NCBI GenBank assembly: GCA_041494805.1
Contig: JBGQBN010000022.1
Coordinates: forward strand, 1 to 60,536
DNA: 60,536 nucleotides
Reading direction: 5' to 3'
From: JBGQBN01 sp041494805
GTDB taxonomy: Bacteria > Acidobacteriota > Terriglobia > Terriglobales > Acidobacteriaceae
Shown in pieces: positions 40,726 through 50,206 of the stretch. The notes under the pieces were generated by a model that saw only the letters and a list, made by a program, of their open reading frames with translations, ran no database searches and had not been told where the DNA came from. Both the position numbers and the translations under genes were made by a program. How positions within the stretch are numbered: the first letter of the stretch is position 1; every line of letters starts with the position of its first letter.

Positions 40726-41095
40726 AGGGACCGGGATCGACATCGCGGAAGTGCCACGCATTGCACAGGCTATCACCCGCTTCGGCGATCGCTTCTTGCA
40801 CAGGTGCTTCACCGAGGGCGAGATCCGCTACTGCGAGTCGAAAGCTAACCGTATCGAGCGCTACGCCGCGCGCTTTGCTGCGAAGGAAGCCGCCATGAAA
40901 GCCCTCGGAACCGGCTGGAACCACGGTGTGCGCTGGCGCGACTGTGAGGTTACTCGCCAGCCCGGTGGTCGGCCAACCATGACGTTCCACGGAAAGGCCG
41001 CCGAATTTGCCGCCAAGCTGGGCGCCGCACACGTGGCTCTTTCACTCTCTCACACCGCCGAGCAGGCCATCGCACAAGTCATTTTGGAGAACTGA
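40718..41095 (+). CDS. acpS: Holo-[acyl-carrier-protein] synthase
   Basis: 125 residues. VGTGIDIAEVPRIAQA at the start (catalytic Asp), AARFAAKEAAMKALGTG in the middle (Glu) and HVALSLSHTAEQAIA near the end are the AcpS signatures. It transfers phosphopantetheine from CoA to ACP; its targets are probably the ACPs at 49408 and 49744. The ATG at 40718 lies in the second copy of a short tandem duplication. Confidence 0.95.
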   Translation: MIVGTGIDIAEVPRIAQAITRFGDRFLHRCFTEGEIRYCESKANRIERYAARFAAKEAAMKALGTGWNHGVRWRDCEVTRQPGGRPTMTFHGKAAEFAAKLGAAHVALSLSHTAEQAIAQVILEN

Positions 41096-41112
41096 GAGAA
41101 GCTTTCAGCTTT

Positions 41113-41202
41113 CAGCTCTCAGCATTCAGATCTTTTCATGTTGAGGAAACTCTCCCAACCCCTGCGCGAGATGAGTTGCTGATTGCTGATAGCTGAGAGC
41201 TG
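41113..41202. repeat. Inverted repeat of AGCTGAGAGCTG words
   Basis: CAGCTCTCAGC (41113-41123) and GCTGAGAGCTG (41192-41202) are perfect 11-bp complements, with further copies of TTTCAGC and GATAGCTGAG words between. It fills the gap between acpS and the spermidine-synthase-like gene. Confidence 0.55.
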
Positions 41203-41250
41203 ACAGCTGAGTGCTTCTGTTAGACTGTCGCATTCTTGCCAAACACTCTG

Positions 41251-43653
41251 ATGAGTCAGACTTCCCTTACAACTTCCATCAGCGCCGCAGAGACAACTCG
41301 GCATCGCGCCATGCTGACCGGCATCGCGTTGAGCAGCTTTGCCGCGCTGCTTCTGGAACTGGCGCTGACCCGCTTGTTCTCCGTTGTCCTCTTCTATCAC
41401 TTCGCTTTTTTGGCGATTTCGATCGCCTTGCTCGGTTTGGGCGCGGGCGGAGTTTTTGCGTATCTGGGAAAAAGATGGCTGGTACGTTTCGAAACTCGCA
41501 GACTCGCGGCCTGGCTCTGCGCGGCGAACGCCGTGGCCGTGCCGATCGTCCTCGAGATTGTGTTGCATGTTCCGGTCTCGCTGGAGTTGTCGAAGGCGAA
41601 CTTTCTCCGGCTTACAGCGATGTACCTGGCTTCTGCGGTGCCGTTTTTCATCACTGGCGTGGAATTCTCGGTCGTGTTTGCCCGTGAGTCGGGACAAATC
41701 ACGCGGCTCTACGGGGCAGATCTCGCCGGCGGTGCGCTTGCCTGCCTCGGTATCGTTCCTCTGCTCAACTGGCTGGGCGGACCGAACACCGTGCTTTTCG
41801 CCGCCGTGATGGCGGCGGTCGCGGGGGCTATATGGGCCACAACCCGTGGCGCCCGGAGCCTTGCCAGCGGCTTGGGCGTGGCTCTATTGCTGCTGATTGC
41901 GGCCAACTACTCAGGAAAGTTGGTTGATGTCATCTACGCCAAGGGCATGTTGCGCGACCCGGCCTGGGTGGAATTCGCCCGCTGGAATGCCATTTCGCGC
42001 GTGGAAGTGGATCGCCAGGGTGACGCGAAAGCCATAGTCATCGACGCCGACGCATCCACTTACATCATGAACGCAGACACGAAACAGTGGCAAGGTTCGG
42101 TCTGGCAGAAAGACTTGATGTCGGCGCCCCCGGCGCTGGCCAACGTGCTGCGCCCGCACGGCGAGTACGCCATCATCGGCCCGGGCGGTGGCGTGGATGT
42201 GCTGCGCGCGGTGGCCAACGGCAGTCCCAGCGTGACCGGGATCGAGATCAATCCCATCATCGCCACCACCATAATGCGCGGCCGCTACGCCGATTACGCC
42301 TATCACTTGTACGAGCGGCCCGAGGTGCACATCCACGTCACCGACGGACGCTCGTTTGTTCGCAACGCCAAGCAGCAATTCGATGTCGTGCAGATGACTC
42401 TGGTGGACACCTGGGCGTCCACCGCCGCGGGCGCCTTTGCCTTGAGTGAAAACAGCCTTTATACCGTCGAAGCGTTTCAGGAGTACTTCGAGCACCTCAA
42501 GCCCGACGGAATGATCGCCATCACTCGCTGGGAGTTCAAGCAACCCCGGGAGGCTCTGCGCGTAGTCTCGGTCGCGATGGAAGCCCTGCATCGCCTGGGC
42601 GTCGAGAATCCCGCCAAACACTTCATGGTCGTCTCCGACGGTGATCTGGACGAGGATGGAATCCCAGTCGTGGTGCTGGCTAAGAAAAGTCCATTTACCC
42701 CGGAAGAAGAGGACGCAGTGCAGGCGCATCTGGACAATAATCCAGACTTGACCGCCCAGTACATGCCCTCGGATCCCGGAAACAATCCGTTCTCGGCCTT
42801 GATCGCACGCAACGATCCCTATGCCTTCGCGGGAAGCTATCGGTACAACGTCGCGCCAGTGAACGACAACGCCCCATTCTTTTTCTTCACCATGAAGATT
42901 GATCAGATCCTGCACTCGGAATCCCTGCAGCAAGGTATCGACTGGAAAGTAAATCTCGGGGTAGCCGTCCTGGCAATGGTGTTGATGATTTCTCTGGTAG
43001 CAGTGCTCGCGTTCTTGGTGATCCCGCTGGCGGTTCGAGGTGGACGCAGACAGGAACCTGTAGTCCGTCTGCTGTACTTTGTGGCGGTCGGGTTGGGCTA
43101 TATTCTGGTGGAGATAGCATTTATCCAACGTTTCGTTTTGTTCCTCGGGCATCCCACGTACGCGCTGACCGTGGTCGTATTTCTGCTTTTGCTTTCGAGC
43201 GGCGCCGGTAGCCTGGCATCACGCAAGTGGCTGGCCGAGACCAGGCGAACCCGGCTGCCCCTGCTGCTGATCGCAGCTGGGCTGCTGCTCTATGTATTCA
43301 TTTTGCCGGGTCTGCTGAACGCGCTGATGGGGTTGCCCTTCGCCGCCAAACTCTTGGTAAGCGCCATACTCCTCACGCCCCTCGGATTCGCCATGGGCAT
43401 GCCGTTTCCCACCGGCTTGCGCGCCCTGGCCAGTGTTCCCGCGCCGGAGTTTCCCCCCGCCCAGAAGGACGAGGCCAGCCAGAATGCCGTGGAGTGGGCG
43501 TGGGCCATGAATGCAGCCTCCAGCGTTTTGGGCTCGGTCCTGGCGATGGTGATTGCCATTCAGTTTGGGCTGAATGTTACGCTGGCCTGCGGAGCCGCCG
43601 CCTATGTTGTGGCTTGCCTGCTGACGGGGACACTCCAGGCCCGCGGGGTTTGA
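41251..43653 (+). CDS. Fused membrane/spermidine-synthase-like protein
   Basis: 800 residues from ATG 41251. About seven hydrophobic helices make up the first 230 residues (GIALSSFAALLLELALTRLF and on). A soluble Rossmann domain of spermidine/spermine-synthase type follows, about 270-450 (YAIIGPGGGVDVLRAVANGS, VTGIEINPIIATTI). Another block of helices covers residues 580-800. The first motif binds decarboxylated SAM or SAM in true synthases. Many such fusions lack proven aminopropyl transfer; a lipid- or membrane-linked methyl or aminopropyl transfer is only inferred. Confidence 0.8.
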   Translation: MSQTSLTTSISAAETTRHRAMLTGIALSSFAALLLELALTRLFSVVLFYHFAFLAISIALLGLGAGGVFAYLGKRWLVRFETRRLAAWLCAANAVAVPIVLEIVLHVPVSLELSKANFLRLTAMYLASAVPFFITGVEFSVVFARESGQITRLYGADLAGGALACLGIVPLLNWLGGPNTVLFAAVMAAVAGAIWATTRGARSLASGLGVALLLLIAANYSGKLVDVIYAKGMLRDPAWVEFARWNAISRVEVDRQGDAKAIVIDADASTYIMNADTKQWQGSVWQKDLMSAPPALANVLRPHGEYAIIGPGGGVDVLRAVANGSPSVTGIEINPIIATTIMRGRYADYAYHLYERPEVHIHVTDGRSFVRNAKQQFDVVQMTLVDTWASTAAGAFALSENSLYTVEAFQEYFEHLKPDGMIAITRWEFKQPREALRVVSVAMEALHRLGVENPAKHFMVVSDGDLDEDGIPVVVLAKKSPFTPEEEDAVQAHLDNNPDLTAQYMPSDPGNNPFSALIARNDPYAFAGSYRYNVAPVNDNAPFFFFTMKIDQILHSESLQQGIDWKVNLGVAVLAMVLMISLVAVLAFLVIPLAVRGGRRQEPVVRLLYFVAVGLGYILVEIAFIQRFVLFLGHPTYALTVVVFLLLLSSGAGSLASRKWLAETRRTRLPLLLIAAGLLLYVFILPGLLNALMGLPFAAKLLVSAILLTPLGFAMGMPFPTGLRALASVPAPEFPPAQKDEASQNAVEWAWAMNAASSVLGSVLAMVIAIQFGLNVTLACGAAAYVVACLLTGTLQARGV

Positions 43654-43754
43654 TGTGATGAATGGGGCAGTCGTCTGCTATCATGCTGGGAAAATTGCGG
43701 GTCTTGTGATCCGGCGCGAAGGACTCCTGGGGATGACATTGATGGGGAAAACAC

Positions 43755-44834
43755 GTGCCTAGCCAGAAGCAGCTGAAGTGGTCTCAACTCAAGGTCGGGC
43801 TCACCGTGCTGGTAGCCAGCATCACCCTGGGTTTTCTGATTTTCCTTATGAGCGGCACCGGCGGCCTGTTCACTCGCAAGATCATGTTGAGGTCATATTT
43901 TGATAATGCCGGCGGGCTGCGAGACGGCGCGCCGGTGCGGCTGAATGGAGTCGACATCGGCAACGTCACCGGAATTCGCGTTGTGCCCGACAAGGACAAA
44001 CAAGCGACTCCCGTCGAAGTCATCATGAAGGTCAGCACCCGGTACCACTTCAACCTGCGCAAGGATTCGGTGACTTCGCTTTCGACTGCGGGCGTGTTGG
44101 GCGAAACTTATGTCGATATTGACAGCTCACAGGCCAAAGGTCCCGAAGTCGCCGATGGAGACGTGCTGGCCATCCGCGATCATCCCGACTTCAATGATGT
44201 GGTGCGCGCCAGCCAAGGCACGCTGCAGAATTTGGATGCCCTGTTGAAGCGCCTGGACCGGATCATCGCCTTCATAGAGAGTGGGCAGGGGTCGGTCGGC
44301 AAGCTGATCTACGATCCTGCGCTGTACAACCGCCTGACCGCCACGGTGAATGAGTTCCAGAACCTGGTGAATCAAGTTTCCCAGGGTAAGGGGACAATCG
44401 GGAAACTGATCTCTGACGACGAGCTCTACCGCAAGGCCAATGCCAGCGTCGACAAGCTGAATGCGATTATCGACGACCTTAACGCCGGGAAAGGCACAGC
44501 TGGCAAGTTCCTCAAGGATCCCACGCTCTACAACAATGCCAATGAAACCATCGCCAACGTCAAGAAACTGACCGACGACGTAAACGCGGGCAAGGGCGCC
44601 CTGGGCAAGCTGGCAAAGGACGAAGAATTTGCCAACAAACTGCAGAACACCATGAACAAGCTCTCCGCTATCACCGACCGCCTGGAGGCGGGTGAGGGCA
44701 CCGCGGGCAGGCTTTTGAGGGATCCGGCCCTGTTTAACAACGCGGATCAGATGCTGGTGGAGACCCGCGAGCTGGTGAAGGCGATTCGCGAGAACCCCAA
44801 GAAGTATTTGACCATCCACTTCCGGGTCTTCTAA
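43755..44834 (+). CDS. MlaD/MCE-domain protein with repeated tail
   Basis: 359 residues from GTG 43755; the ATG at 43742 is closed after five codons. One N-terminal membrane anchor (VGLTVLVASITLGFLIFLMS) is followed by an MCE domain (SYFDNAGGLRDGAPVRLNGV, DSVTSLSTAGVLGETYVDID). The tail has five repeats of about 45 residues with the core G-x-G-x-x-G-K-L (GQGSVGKLIYDP, GKGTIGKLISDD, GKGTAGKFLKDP, GKGALGKLAKDE, GEGTAGRLLRDP). MCE proteins form periplasmic lipid-transport rings. MlaE/MlaF partners are not in the window. Confidence 0.85.
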   Translation: MPSQKQLKWSQLKVGLTVLVASITLGFLIFLMSGTGGLFTRKIMLRSYFDNAGGLRDGAPVRLNGVDIGNVTGIRVVPDKDKQATPVEVIMKVSTRYHFNLRKDSVTSLSTAGVLGETYVDIDSSQAKGPEVADGDVLAIRDHPDFNDVVRASQGTLQNLDALLKRLDRIIAFIESGQGSVGKLIYDPALYNRLTATVNEFQNLVNQVSQGKGTIGKLISDDELYRKANASVDKLNAIIDDLNAGKGTAGKFLKDPTLYNNANETIANVKKLTDDVNAGKGALGKLAKDEEFANKLQNTMNKLSAITDRLEAGEGTAGRLLRDPALFNNADQMLVETRELVKAIRENPKKYLTIHFRVF

Positions 44835-44923
44835 CCGCGGATCAGTCGAATCTGATACTGACGAATCAACACCCCTCTTCAACTGCCTTCACGGTGCAGT
44901 TTTGAGCAATGCAGTGCCTTCCA

Positions 44924-45307
44924 TCAAGATGATCCGATCAGGCTATAGAGCAGGATAAGCAGTACGAGCACTGTGAAACCCACGTACATCCTGTCTTTCT
45001 CGGCAGCGAATCCGAAGATCGAGAATGCTACCCGCGCAATTGGCGTAGCAATCAACAGCAGCAGCCCAAACTGGATGATGCCCCGGCCATGCAGAGCGAA
45101 GGCATCACGAGCAATCCCACCGATGTGCCGCAGCTCAATAGGCTCACCCCGGAACACGCGGTAGTCCGCAGCAGAGTGCCCGTGGCGGATCAAGTAAACA
45201 GTACCTCCGGCTAGGACAACCAGAGCGGACAGAATTACCCCTGCCCGCAAGAGATTGCCGATAATGCCCTCGACTCTGCGATCGGTCCACTCACTTGTCT
45301 TCTGCAT
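44924..45307 (-). CDS. DUF1634 membrane protein
   Basis: 127 residues from ATG 45307, immediately after the TauE stop codon (TAAGATG). Three hydrophobic helices (VILSALVVLAGGTVYLI, IIQFGLLLLIATPIARVAF, VGFTVLVLLILLYSLIG). DUF1634 proteins are regularly encoded next to TauE/SafE exporters, as here, and may be their accessory subunit. Coupled translation with tauE is likely. Confidence 0.85.
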   Translation of the reverse strand: MQKTSEWTDRRVEGIIGNLLRAGVILSALVVLAGGTVYLIRHGHSAADYRVFRGEPIELRHIGGIARDAFALHGRGIIQFGLLLLIATPIARVAFSIFGFAAEKDRMYVGFTVLVLLILLYSLIGSS

Positions 45308-45308
45308 C

Positions 45309-46145
45309 TTAGATTCGCCCCGCAATTCCCTTATAAATCATCTCCAGTCCAAGCAGCATAATGACCACGCCGAAGATGAGCCGCAACCAACGTGTCCTGG
45401 TCTTGGCCAGAACCTTAGCCCCCAGGAGAGATCCAACCAGCACACCTAACATGACCGGCATCGCCACTCCGGGATCGACATATCCACGGTTCAGATAGAC
45501 GCCGGCGCTGGCTGCGGCAGTCACCCCAATCATGAAGTTGCTGGTGGTGGTCGAAACCTTGAAAGGAATCCGCATCGCATGATCCATGGCCAGAACCTTC
45601 ACCGCTCCTGAGCCGATCCCGAGCAATCCGGAGAGCGTCCCCGCGCCGAACATCAGACTGAATCCCGTAGGCACTCCGTGGACATAGTAATGTTTGGGGC
45701 CATCGATCGCAGGATATGTTCCATTCATGCGTAGGCGAGTCGCTAGTGGATCGGGCCGATTGTCCTCCTCCGCTACCTCTTGCGGTTTTGCCGAGAGATA
45801 GGCGGAGTACAGCAGGACAGAACCGAAGATGATCGCGATCGCCGACGTGGGGACCGTTACCGCCAGGAACGCTCCCAGCAGCGCGCCCAGGGTGGTCGCG
45901 ATTTCCAGAAACATTCCAATCCGGATGTTGGAGAAGCCCTCTTTCACATAGGCAGCGGCCGCACCGGAAGAAGTGGCGATGACCGAGACCAGAGAAGCTC
46001 CGATGGCATACCGTATATCTACGTGAAACACCAGGGTCAGGAGCGGAACTAGTATCACACCTCCGCCCAACCCCGTGAGGGACCCGAGAAACCCCGCTAT
46101 CAATGAGCCCAACCAGACCAGCAAAGTGAACTCAAGGATGCTCAT
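45309..46145 (-). CDS. TauE/SafE-family anion exporter
   Basis: 278 residues with about eight hydrophobic helices. The two TauE half-repeats show as GFLGSLTGLGGGVILVPLLT near the start and TGFSMLFGAGTLSGLLGIGSG in the second half. The family exports sulfite, sulfoacetate or related anions. Substrate is unknown; the sulfur-carrier cysteine operon lies 33 kb away and is not linked. Followed directly by the DUF1634 gene. Confidence 0.85.
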   Translation of the reverse strand: MSILEFTLLVWLGSLIAGFLGSLTGLGGGVILVPLLTLVFHVDIRYAIGASLVSVIATSSGAAAAYVKEGFSNIRIGMFLEIATTLGALLGAFLAVTVPTSAIAIIFGSVLLYSAYLSAKPQEVAEEDNRPDPLATRLRMNGTYPAIDGPKHYYVHGVPTGFSLMFGAGTLSGLLGIGSGAVKVLAMDHAMRIPFKVSTTTSNFMIGVTAAASAGVYLNRGYVDPGVAMPVMLGVLVGSLLGAKVLAKTRTRWLRLIFGVVIMLLGLEMIYKGIAGRI

Positions 46146-46223
46146 CCCGCCCCCTGCAGAACGAAGTGTATGTCATCGAGGGTTTCGGGAAAGCGATCGA
46201 GGAAACAGCAGGAACGCTGACCT

Positions 46224-47162
46224 TCAAGATAGTGTTCGCACCGCGGTTTGAGATGTAGAACCGGAAGCGACCTCCGCCTGCTCATGCGCATGATAGCTGG
46301 AGCGCACCAATGGCCCAGACTCCACATGGCGGAAGCCGAATCTTAAGGCCTCATCTTTCAGATAGTCGAACTCTTCCGGTGCGTAGAACCGGGCAATGGG
46401 CAGATGGTCGCGCGAGGGCCGCAGGTATTGGCCGACCGTCAGAATATCCACGCCGCGTGATCCCAGGTCGCGAAAAACCTCCACCAGCTCGGCGCTGGTT
46501 TCACCCAGGCCAACCATCACTCCGGACTTGGTCACCATGCCCGGAGAGAACTTCTTGGCATTCTCCAGCAGCCGCAGCGTGCGCTCGTAGCGGGCGCCGG
46601 AACGGACCGCTCGATAGAGCCGGGGCACGGTTTCGGTGTTGTGGTTCAGTACGTCGGGACGGGCGTCGAGCACAATCCCCAGCGCATCGTCGATTCCCTG
46701 AAAGTCCGGGATCAACACTTCGACGCGGCAGCCGGGTGACAGCTCCCGAATTTGGCGGATGGTTTCGGCAAAAATTCGCGCTCCACCCAGGTTATCGTCA
46801 TCACGATTCACGCTGGTCACGACGGCATGTTTCAGGCCAAGCGTGGCCACCGCCTCAGCCACGCGGCGCGGTTCGTCCAAGTCGATGGGCCCTGGCCTGC
46901 CTTTGGGCACTGCGCAGAAACCACAGTGCCGGGTGCAGATATCGCCCAGCAACATGAAGGTCGCCGTGCGATGGTTCCAGCACTCACCAATGTTCGGACA
47001 CTGCGCCGACTCGCAAACCGTGTGCAGTCCCAGCCCGCGTGCCAGCTTCTTAAGGTTGTGGAAGTTTTCACCCACGGGAGCTTTGGCCCTGAGCCACTCG
47101 GGCTTCGGCTGCCGGACCGGAGGGCCGACATCAATCTGAACCAGTTGGGGAGCGCCAGCCAT
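46224..47162 (-). CDS. lipA: Lipoyl synthase
   Basis: 312 residues. The radical-SAM cluster is CTRHCGFC and the auxiliary cluster is C-E-S-A-Q-C-P-N-I-G-E-C; SGLYHVESGPLVRSSYHAHE-like RHVESGPLVRSSYHA ends the conserved part. It inserts sulfur into octanoyl groups on lipoate-dependent enzymes. lipB was not seen nearby. About 20 residues of loose tail follow the conserved SSYHA. Confidence 0.95.
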   Translation of the reverse strand: MAGAPQLVQIDVGPPVRQPKPEWLRAKAPVGENFHNLKKLARGLGLHTVCESAQCPNIGECWNHRTATFMLLGDICTRHCGFCAVPKGRPGPIDLDEPRRVAEAVATLGLKHAVVTSVNRDDDNLGGARIFAETIRQIRELSPGCRVEVLIPDFQGIDDALGIVLDARPDVLNHNTETVPRLYRAVRSGARYERTLRLLENAKKFSPGMVTKSGVMVGLGETSAELVEVFRDLGSRGVDILTVGQYLRPSRDHLPIARFYAPEEFDYLKDEALRFGFRHVESGPLVRSSYHAHEQAEVASGSTSQTAVRTLS

Positions 47163-47255
47163 TTACCTGTTTGATTTTACATGCCACCCCACCGATTCGC
47201 GAAGCTAGCCGGCCTTGGTGGCAGCAGAGAGGAAGGTCAAAAAGGCACCAGAATC

Positions 47256-47969
47256 TTAGCTTTCCAGATACGCGTCAATCCACTCTTTGATCCGTGCACG
47301 TCGCTCATCCTGCATGTCGAAGCGGATGCCGAAGCTCTTGCCGGCAGGCTTGCGCCAGCTCACGTTCCCGCGTACCCAGATCCGCGGCAGGGTCAGGAGG
47401 GCAAACGAAATCTCCACTCCCTGTCCGGGCGATACCTCTTCCGCACTCTTCATGGACATGCCCCCGGAGCTGATCTCCTGGCTAGTGGCGGTGAAGCGGC
47501 GGCTGTCGGCAGTGACCACAGAAATCTCAGTCATCACCGGGATGCGGACGTAACGGCGAAACTCATGCAGTACGAGCATTCGGGTTGCCCGCACCAGCTT
47601 CAAGGCTGCCGAGCGCTCCAGAGGCTCGTTGAAAACCGCATTGATCCCGTACTTGGAATAACGCATCGCCTCTTGCGCGCTGCCGCCGAGTCCATAGATC
47701 ACCATGCGGCTGTTCGAGGCCGAGGTGCGCGCCGCCTCCATCACTACCTCTGCTCCGGGACCCAACTTTATGACGCAGGCCTCAAACTTTTCCTTCTGCA
47801 GGCGGCCGGGAATATCTCCGGTCATAACCAGGGTTTCGATCCCGAATTGCCGGAAGCACTCCGACAAAATGGTTCCGGCGGATTCCTTGACATCAATGAG
47901 GACAGCGCGGGCAGAAGCCTTTTTGCTGTGAGGGATGGGCGGGAGAGTCGTCAACAGGGCCTTTTCCAT
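47256..47969 (-). CDS. PilZ-domain protein with receiver-like N-terminal half
   Basis: 237 residues. The first 125 residues look like a receiver-type alpha/beta fold (ARAVLIDVKESAGTILSECF, MVIYGLGGSAQEAMRYSKYG) without an obvious phospho-Asp set. The rest is a PilZ domain: RRYVR then EISSGGMSM, matching the R-x3-R and D/N-x-S-x-x-G binding signature (here E-I-S-S-G-G). It is probably a cyclic di-GMP effector. A GGDEF enzyme is at 33728. Confidence 0.8.
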   Translation of the reverse strand: MEKALLTTLPPIPHSKKASARAVLIDVKESAGTILSECFRQFGIETLVMTGDIPGRLQKEKFEACVIKLGPGAEVVMEAARTSASNSRMVIYGLGGSAQEAMRYSKYGINAVFNEPLERSAALKLVRATRMLVLHEFRRYVRIPVMTEISVVTADSRRFTATSQEISSGGMSMKSAEEVSPGQGVEISFALLTLPRIWVRGNVSWRKPAGKSFGIRFDMQDERRARIKEWIDAYLES

Positions 47970-48165
47970 GACGGTGGTCGTTCGTGCCTTGAAACCCTAT
48001 TCTGGCCTGCATTCCTAGCCTTGGCAAAGGTTTAGAAGGCCAATCCTTGGGTACAAAAGTGTCATTACCAGGAATGAACTGCTGGGTTGCGATTCCGCTT
48101 TACAGGGCTAAAGTTGTGAGGGGTGGTGTCGCGATCGGGTCTCCTGGTTTCTCGGAAAGTGACTT

Positions 48166-49407
48166 CTAGTCAGCCCACCGCCGGAGCAGCAGCGCGCCGT
48201 TCGTCCCTCCGAAGCCGAAGGAATTTGACATGGCGTACTCGAAGGACGCCTTTCTGGCCTGATTCGGGACATAATCGAGGTCACACTCGGGATCGGGATT
48301 CTCCAGGTTGATGGTGGGTGGCAAGATCTGGTCGCGCAGGGCCAGCACGGTGACCCCGGCCTCCAAGCCACCGGCACCGCCCAGCAGGTGTCCGGTCATC
48401 GACTTGGTCGAGCTCACCGCCACTTTGTAGGCGTGGTCGCCGAAGGCTCGCTTGATGGCTATCGTTTCCATCTTATCGCCGATGTCGGTGGAGGTCCCAT
48501 GGGCATTGATGTAGCCCACCTGCTCGGGCTGCACCTTGGCGTCGTTCAGGGTATTGAGCATGACGCGGTAAGCTCCGTCGCCATTCTCTGCCGGCTGCGT
48601 GATGTGGTGGGCATCCCCGCTCATGCCATAACCCACAATCTCCGCCAGGATCTTTGCCCCACGTCGGCGGGCAAATTCCAGTTCTTCGAGGACCAGGATG
48701 CCGGAACCCTCCCCGATGACGAATCCGTCGCGCGCCGAATCCCAGGGACGGCTGGCCTTCTCCGGTGCGTCATTTCGGGTCGAAAGCGCCCGCATGGCGG
48801 CGAACCCGCCTACGCCCATGGGGGTGATGGCCGCCTCTGTGCCTCCGGCAATCATTGCGTCAGCGTCGCAGCGGGCGATGATCTTGCAGGCATCGCCTAT
48901 GGAGTGCGCGCTGGAAGTGCAAGCGGTGCACGTGGCCTCGTTCGGCCCTTTGGCGTGGTAGCGAATGCTGACGTGTCCGGCCGCCAGATTCACAATGGCC
49001 GCCGGGATGAAGAAAGGTGAAATCCTGCGAGGGCCACCGTTCAGCAGGTTGATATGCTCGCGCTCGATAACATCAAACCCGCCGATTCCGGACCCGATAT
49101 GGACGCCAACCCGGTCTGAAATCTCCGGCGTCACCTGCAGGCCCGAGGCCTTCATGGCGTCATCCGTGGCCGCCAGCGCCAGGTGGATGAAGCGGCCCAT
49201 CTTCTTTACATCTTTTTTCTCGATGAATTGCAGCGGATCAAAATTCTTGACTTCAGCCGCGATCTGGCAGGCAAACTGGGAGGCATCAAACTGCGTGATC
49301 CGCGCTACCCCACTCTTGCCCGCGAGCAGGTTCCGCCACACCTCTTCCGTGGTGTTGCCCACCGCGCAGATCAAGCCAATGCCAGTGACTACGACCCGAC
49401 GCCCCAA
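48166..49407 (-). CDS. fabF: 3-oxoacyl-ACP synthase II
   Basis: 413 residues. The Cys-His-His active site is TACTSSAHSIGDA, NAHGTSTDIGDKME and STKSMTGHLLGGAGG. It starts with TTG directly after the ACP stop (TAATTG), so translation is probably coupled. It elongates acyl-ACP in fatty-acid synthesis. The neighbouring genes are two ACPs. Confidence 0.95.
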   Translation of the reverse strand: MGRRVVVTGIGLICAVGNTTEEVWRNLLAGKSGVARITQFDASQFACQIAAEVKNFDPLQFIEKKDVKKMGRFIHLALAATDDAMKASGLQVTPEISDRVGVHIGSGIGGFDVIEREHINLLNGGPRRISPFFIPAAIVNLAAGHVSIRYHAKGPNEATCTACTSSAHSIGDACKIIARCDADAMIAGGTEAAITPMGVGGFAAMRALSTRNDAPEKASRPWDSARDGFVIGEGSGILVLEELEFARRRGAKILAEIVGYGMSGDAHHITQPAENGDGAYRVMLNTLNDAKVQPEQVGYINAHGTSTDIGDKMETIAIKRAFGDHAYKVAVSSTKSMTGHLLGGAGGLEAGVTVLALRDQILPPTINLENPDPECDLDYVPNQARKASFEYAMSNSFGFGGTNGALLLRRWAD

Positions 49408-49653
49408 TTACTTCCCGCCCTTCTTGTGCTTCCCGATGTAGTCAATCGCGTCTTGCACGGTGCGGATCTTCTCCGCATCCTCGTCGGGAATTTCAATTTC
49501 GAAGGCCTCTTCGAAGGCCATCACCAGTTCCACCGTGTCCAGCGAGTCGGCGCCCAGGTCGTCTACGAACGAGGCGCTCTGCGTCACTTCGCCCTCGTCC
49601 ACTCCCAGCTGCTCCACGATAATCGATTTCACTTTTTCATCAACGGCTGCCAT
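49408..49653 (-). CDS. acpP: Acyl carrier protein (second copy)
   Basis: 81 residues. The phosphopantetheine serine is in DDLGADSLDTVELVMAFEEA; EIEIPDEDAEKIRTVQDAID is the usual end. It is about 70 percent like the ACP at 49744. It ends one base before fabF. Modified by AcpS (40718). Confidence 0.95.
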   Translation of the reverse strand: MAAVDEKVKSIIVEQLGVDEGEVTQSASFVDDLGADSLDTVELVMAFEEAFEIEIPDEDAEKIRTVQDAIDYIGKHKKGGK

Positions 49654-49743
49654 TGTTCTCCTCGCTACCTGCTTGTGTGGGGACGGGTACTGCTCCCGCC
49701 CCTGTGGTTGCGTCGCCGGCGTAGTCCAGGCCCGGCCGGGCAG

Positions 49744-50004
49744 TTACTTGCTCACCTTGGCGTGCTTGTCGATATAGTCGATGGCGTCCTGCACGCTACG
49801 GATCTTTTCCGCATCCTCATCGGGGATTTCCACGTCGAACGCTTCTTCCAGCGCCATCACCAGTTCGACCTGGTCTAGGGAATCCGCTCCCAGATCATCC
49901 ACAAACGAAGCGCTAGGCGTCACCTCGCCTTCGTCAACCCCCAACTGCTCGCCGATGATCTGCTTGACCTTTTCCATCACTTCTTTCTTGCCGTCGCTAA
50001 CCAT
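49744..50004 (-). CDS. acpP: Acyl carrier protein (first copy)
   Basis: 86 residues from ATG 50004, with GGGAGGTGG upstream; a longer frame to 50091 lacks conserved content. The carrier site is DDLGADSLDQVELVMALEEA. It lies 90 bases before the second ACP. Two ACPs feeding one fabF raise the question whether one is dedicated to another synthase. It has a short extra N-terminus (VSDGKKEVMEKVKQ). Confidence 0.95.
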   Translation of the reverse strand: MVSDGKKEVMEKVKQIIGEQLGVDEGEVTPSASFVDDLGADSLDQVELVMALEEAFDVEIPDEDAEKIRSVQDAIDYIDKHAKVSK

Positions 50005-50158
50005 GAAAATGCCACCTCCCGAAAGACTTAAAGGGAACGAGTAGTGTACTGGCCCGCACGAATTGGTGTAAAGGAAGAGCCCGGGCGTCATGGAAGGGCT
50101 CGCTCGAATCCTAACTGCTGTCAGTTCCCGGGGTCAAACGTCGGCACGAACCATCTAC

Positions 50159-50179
50159 GGACAGCCGCCCCGGCTGTCC
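50159..50179. repeat. Palindrome GGACAGCC-GCCCC-GGCTGTCC
   Basis: An 8-bp perfect inverted repeat between the ACP operon and the amidohydrolase genes. The same hairpin is the inner stem of the insert in selA. Confidence 0.75.
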
Positions 50180-50206
50180 AGTCGGGCAACGACCGGCATT
50201 TTTCGG

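Noticed and set aside
41911..43152. 413-codon leftward frame opposite the spermidine-synthase fusion
   Set aside because: Antisense shadow without recognisable domains.
46142..46327. 61-codon frame between TauE and lipA
   Set aside because: It overlaps the lipA end and has no start context or similarity; its sense is doubtful.
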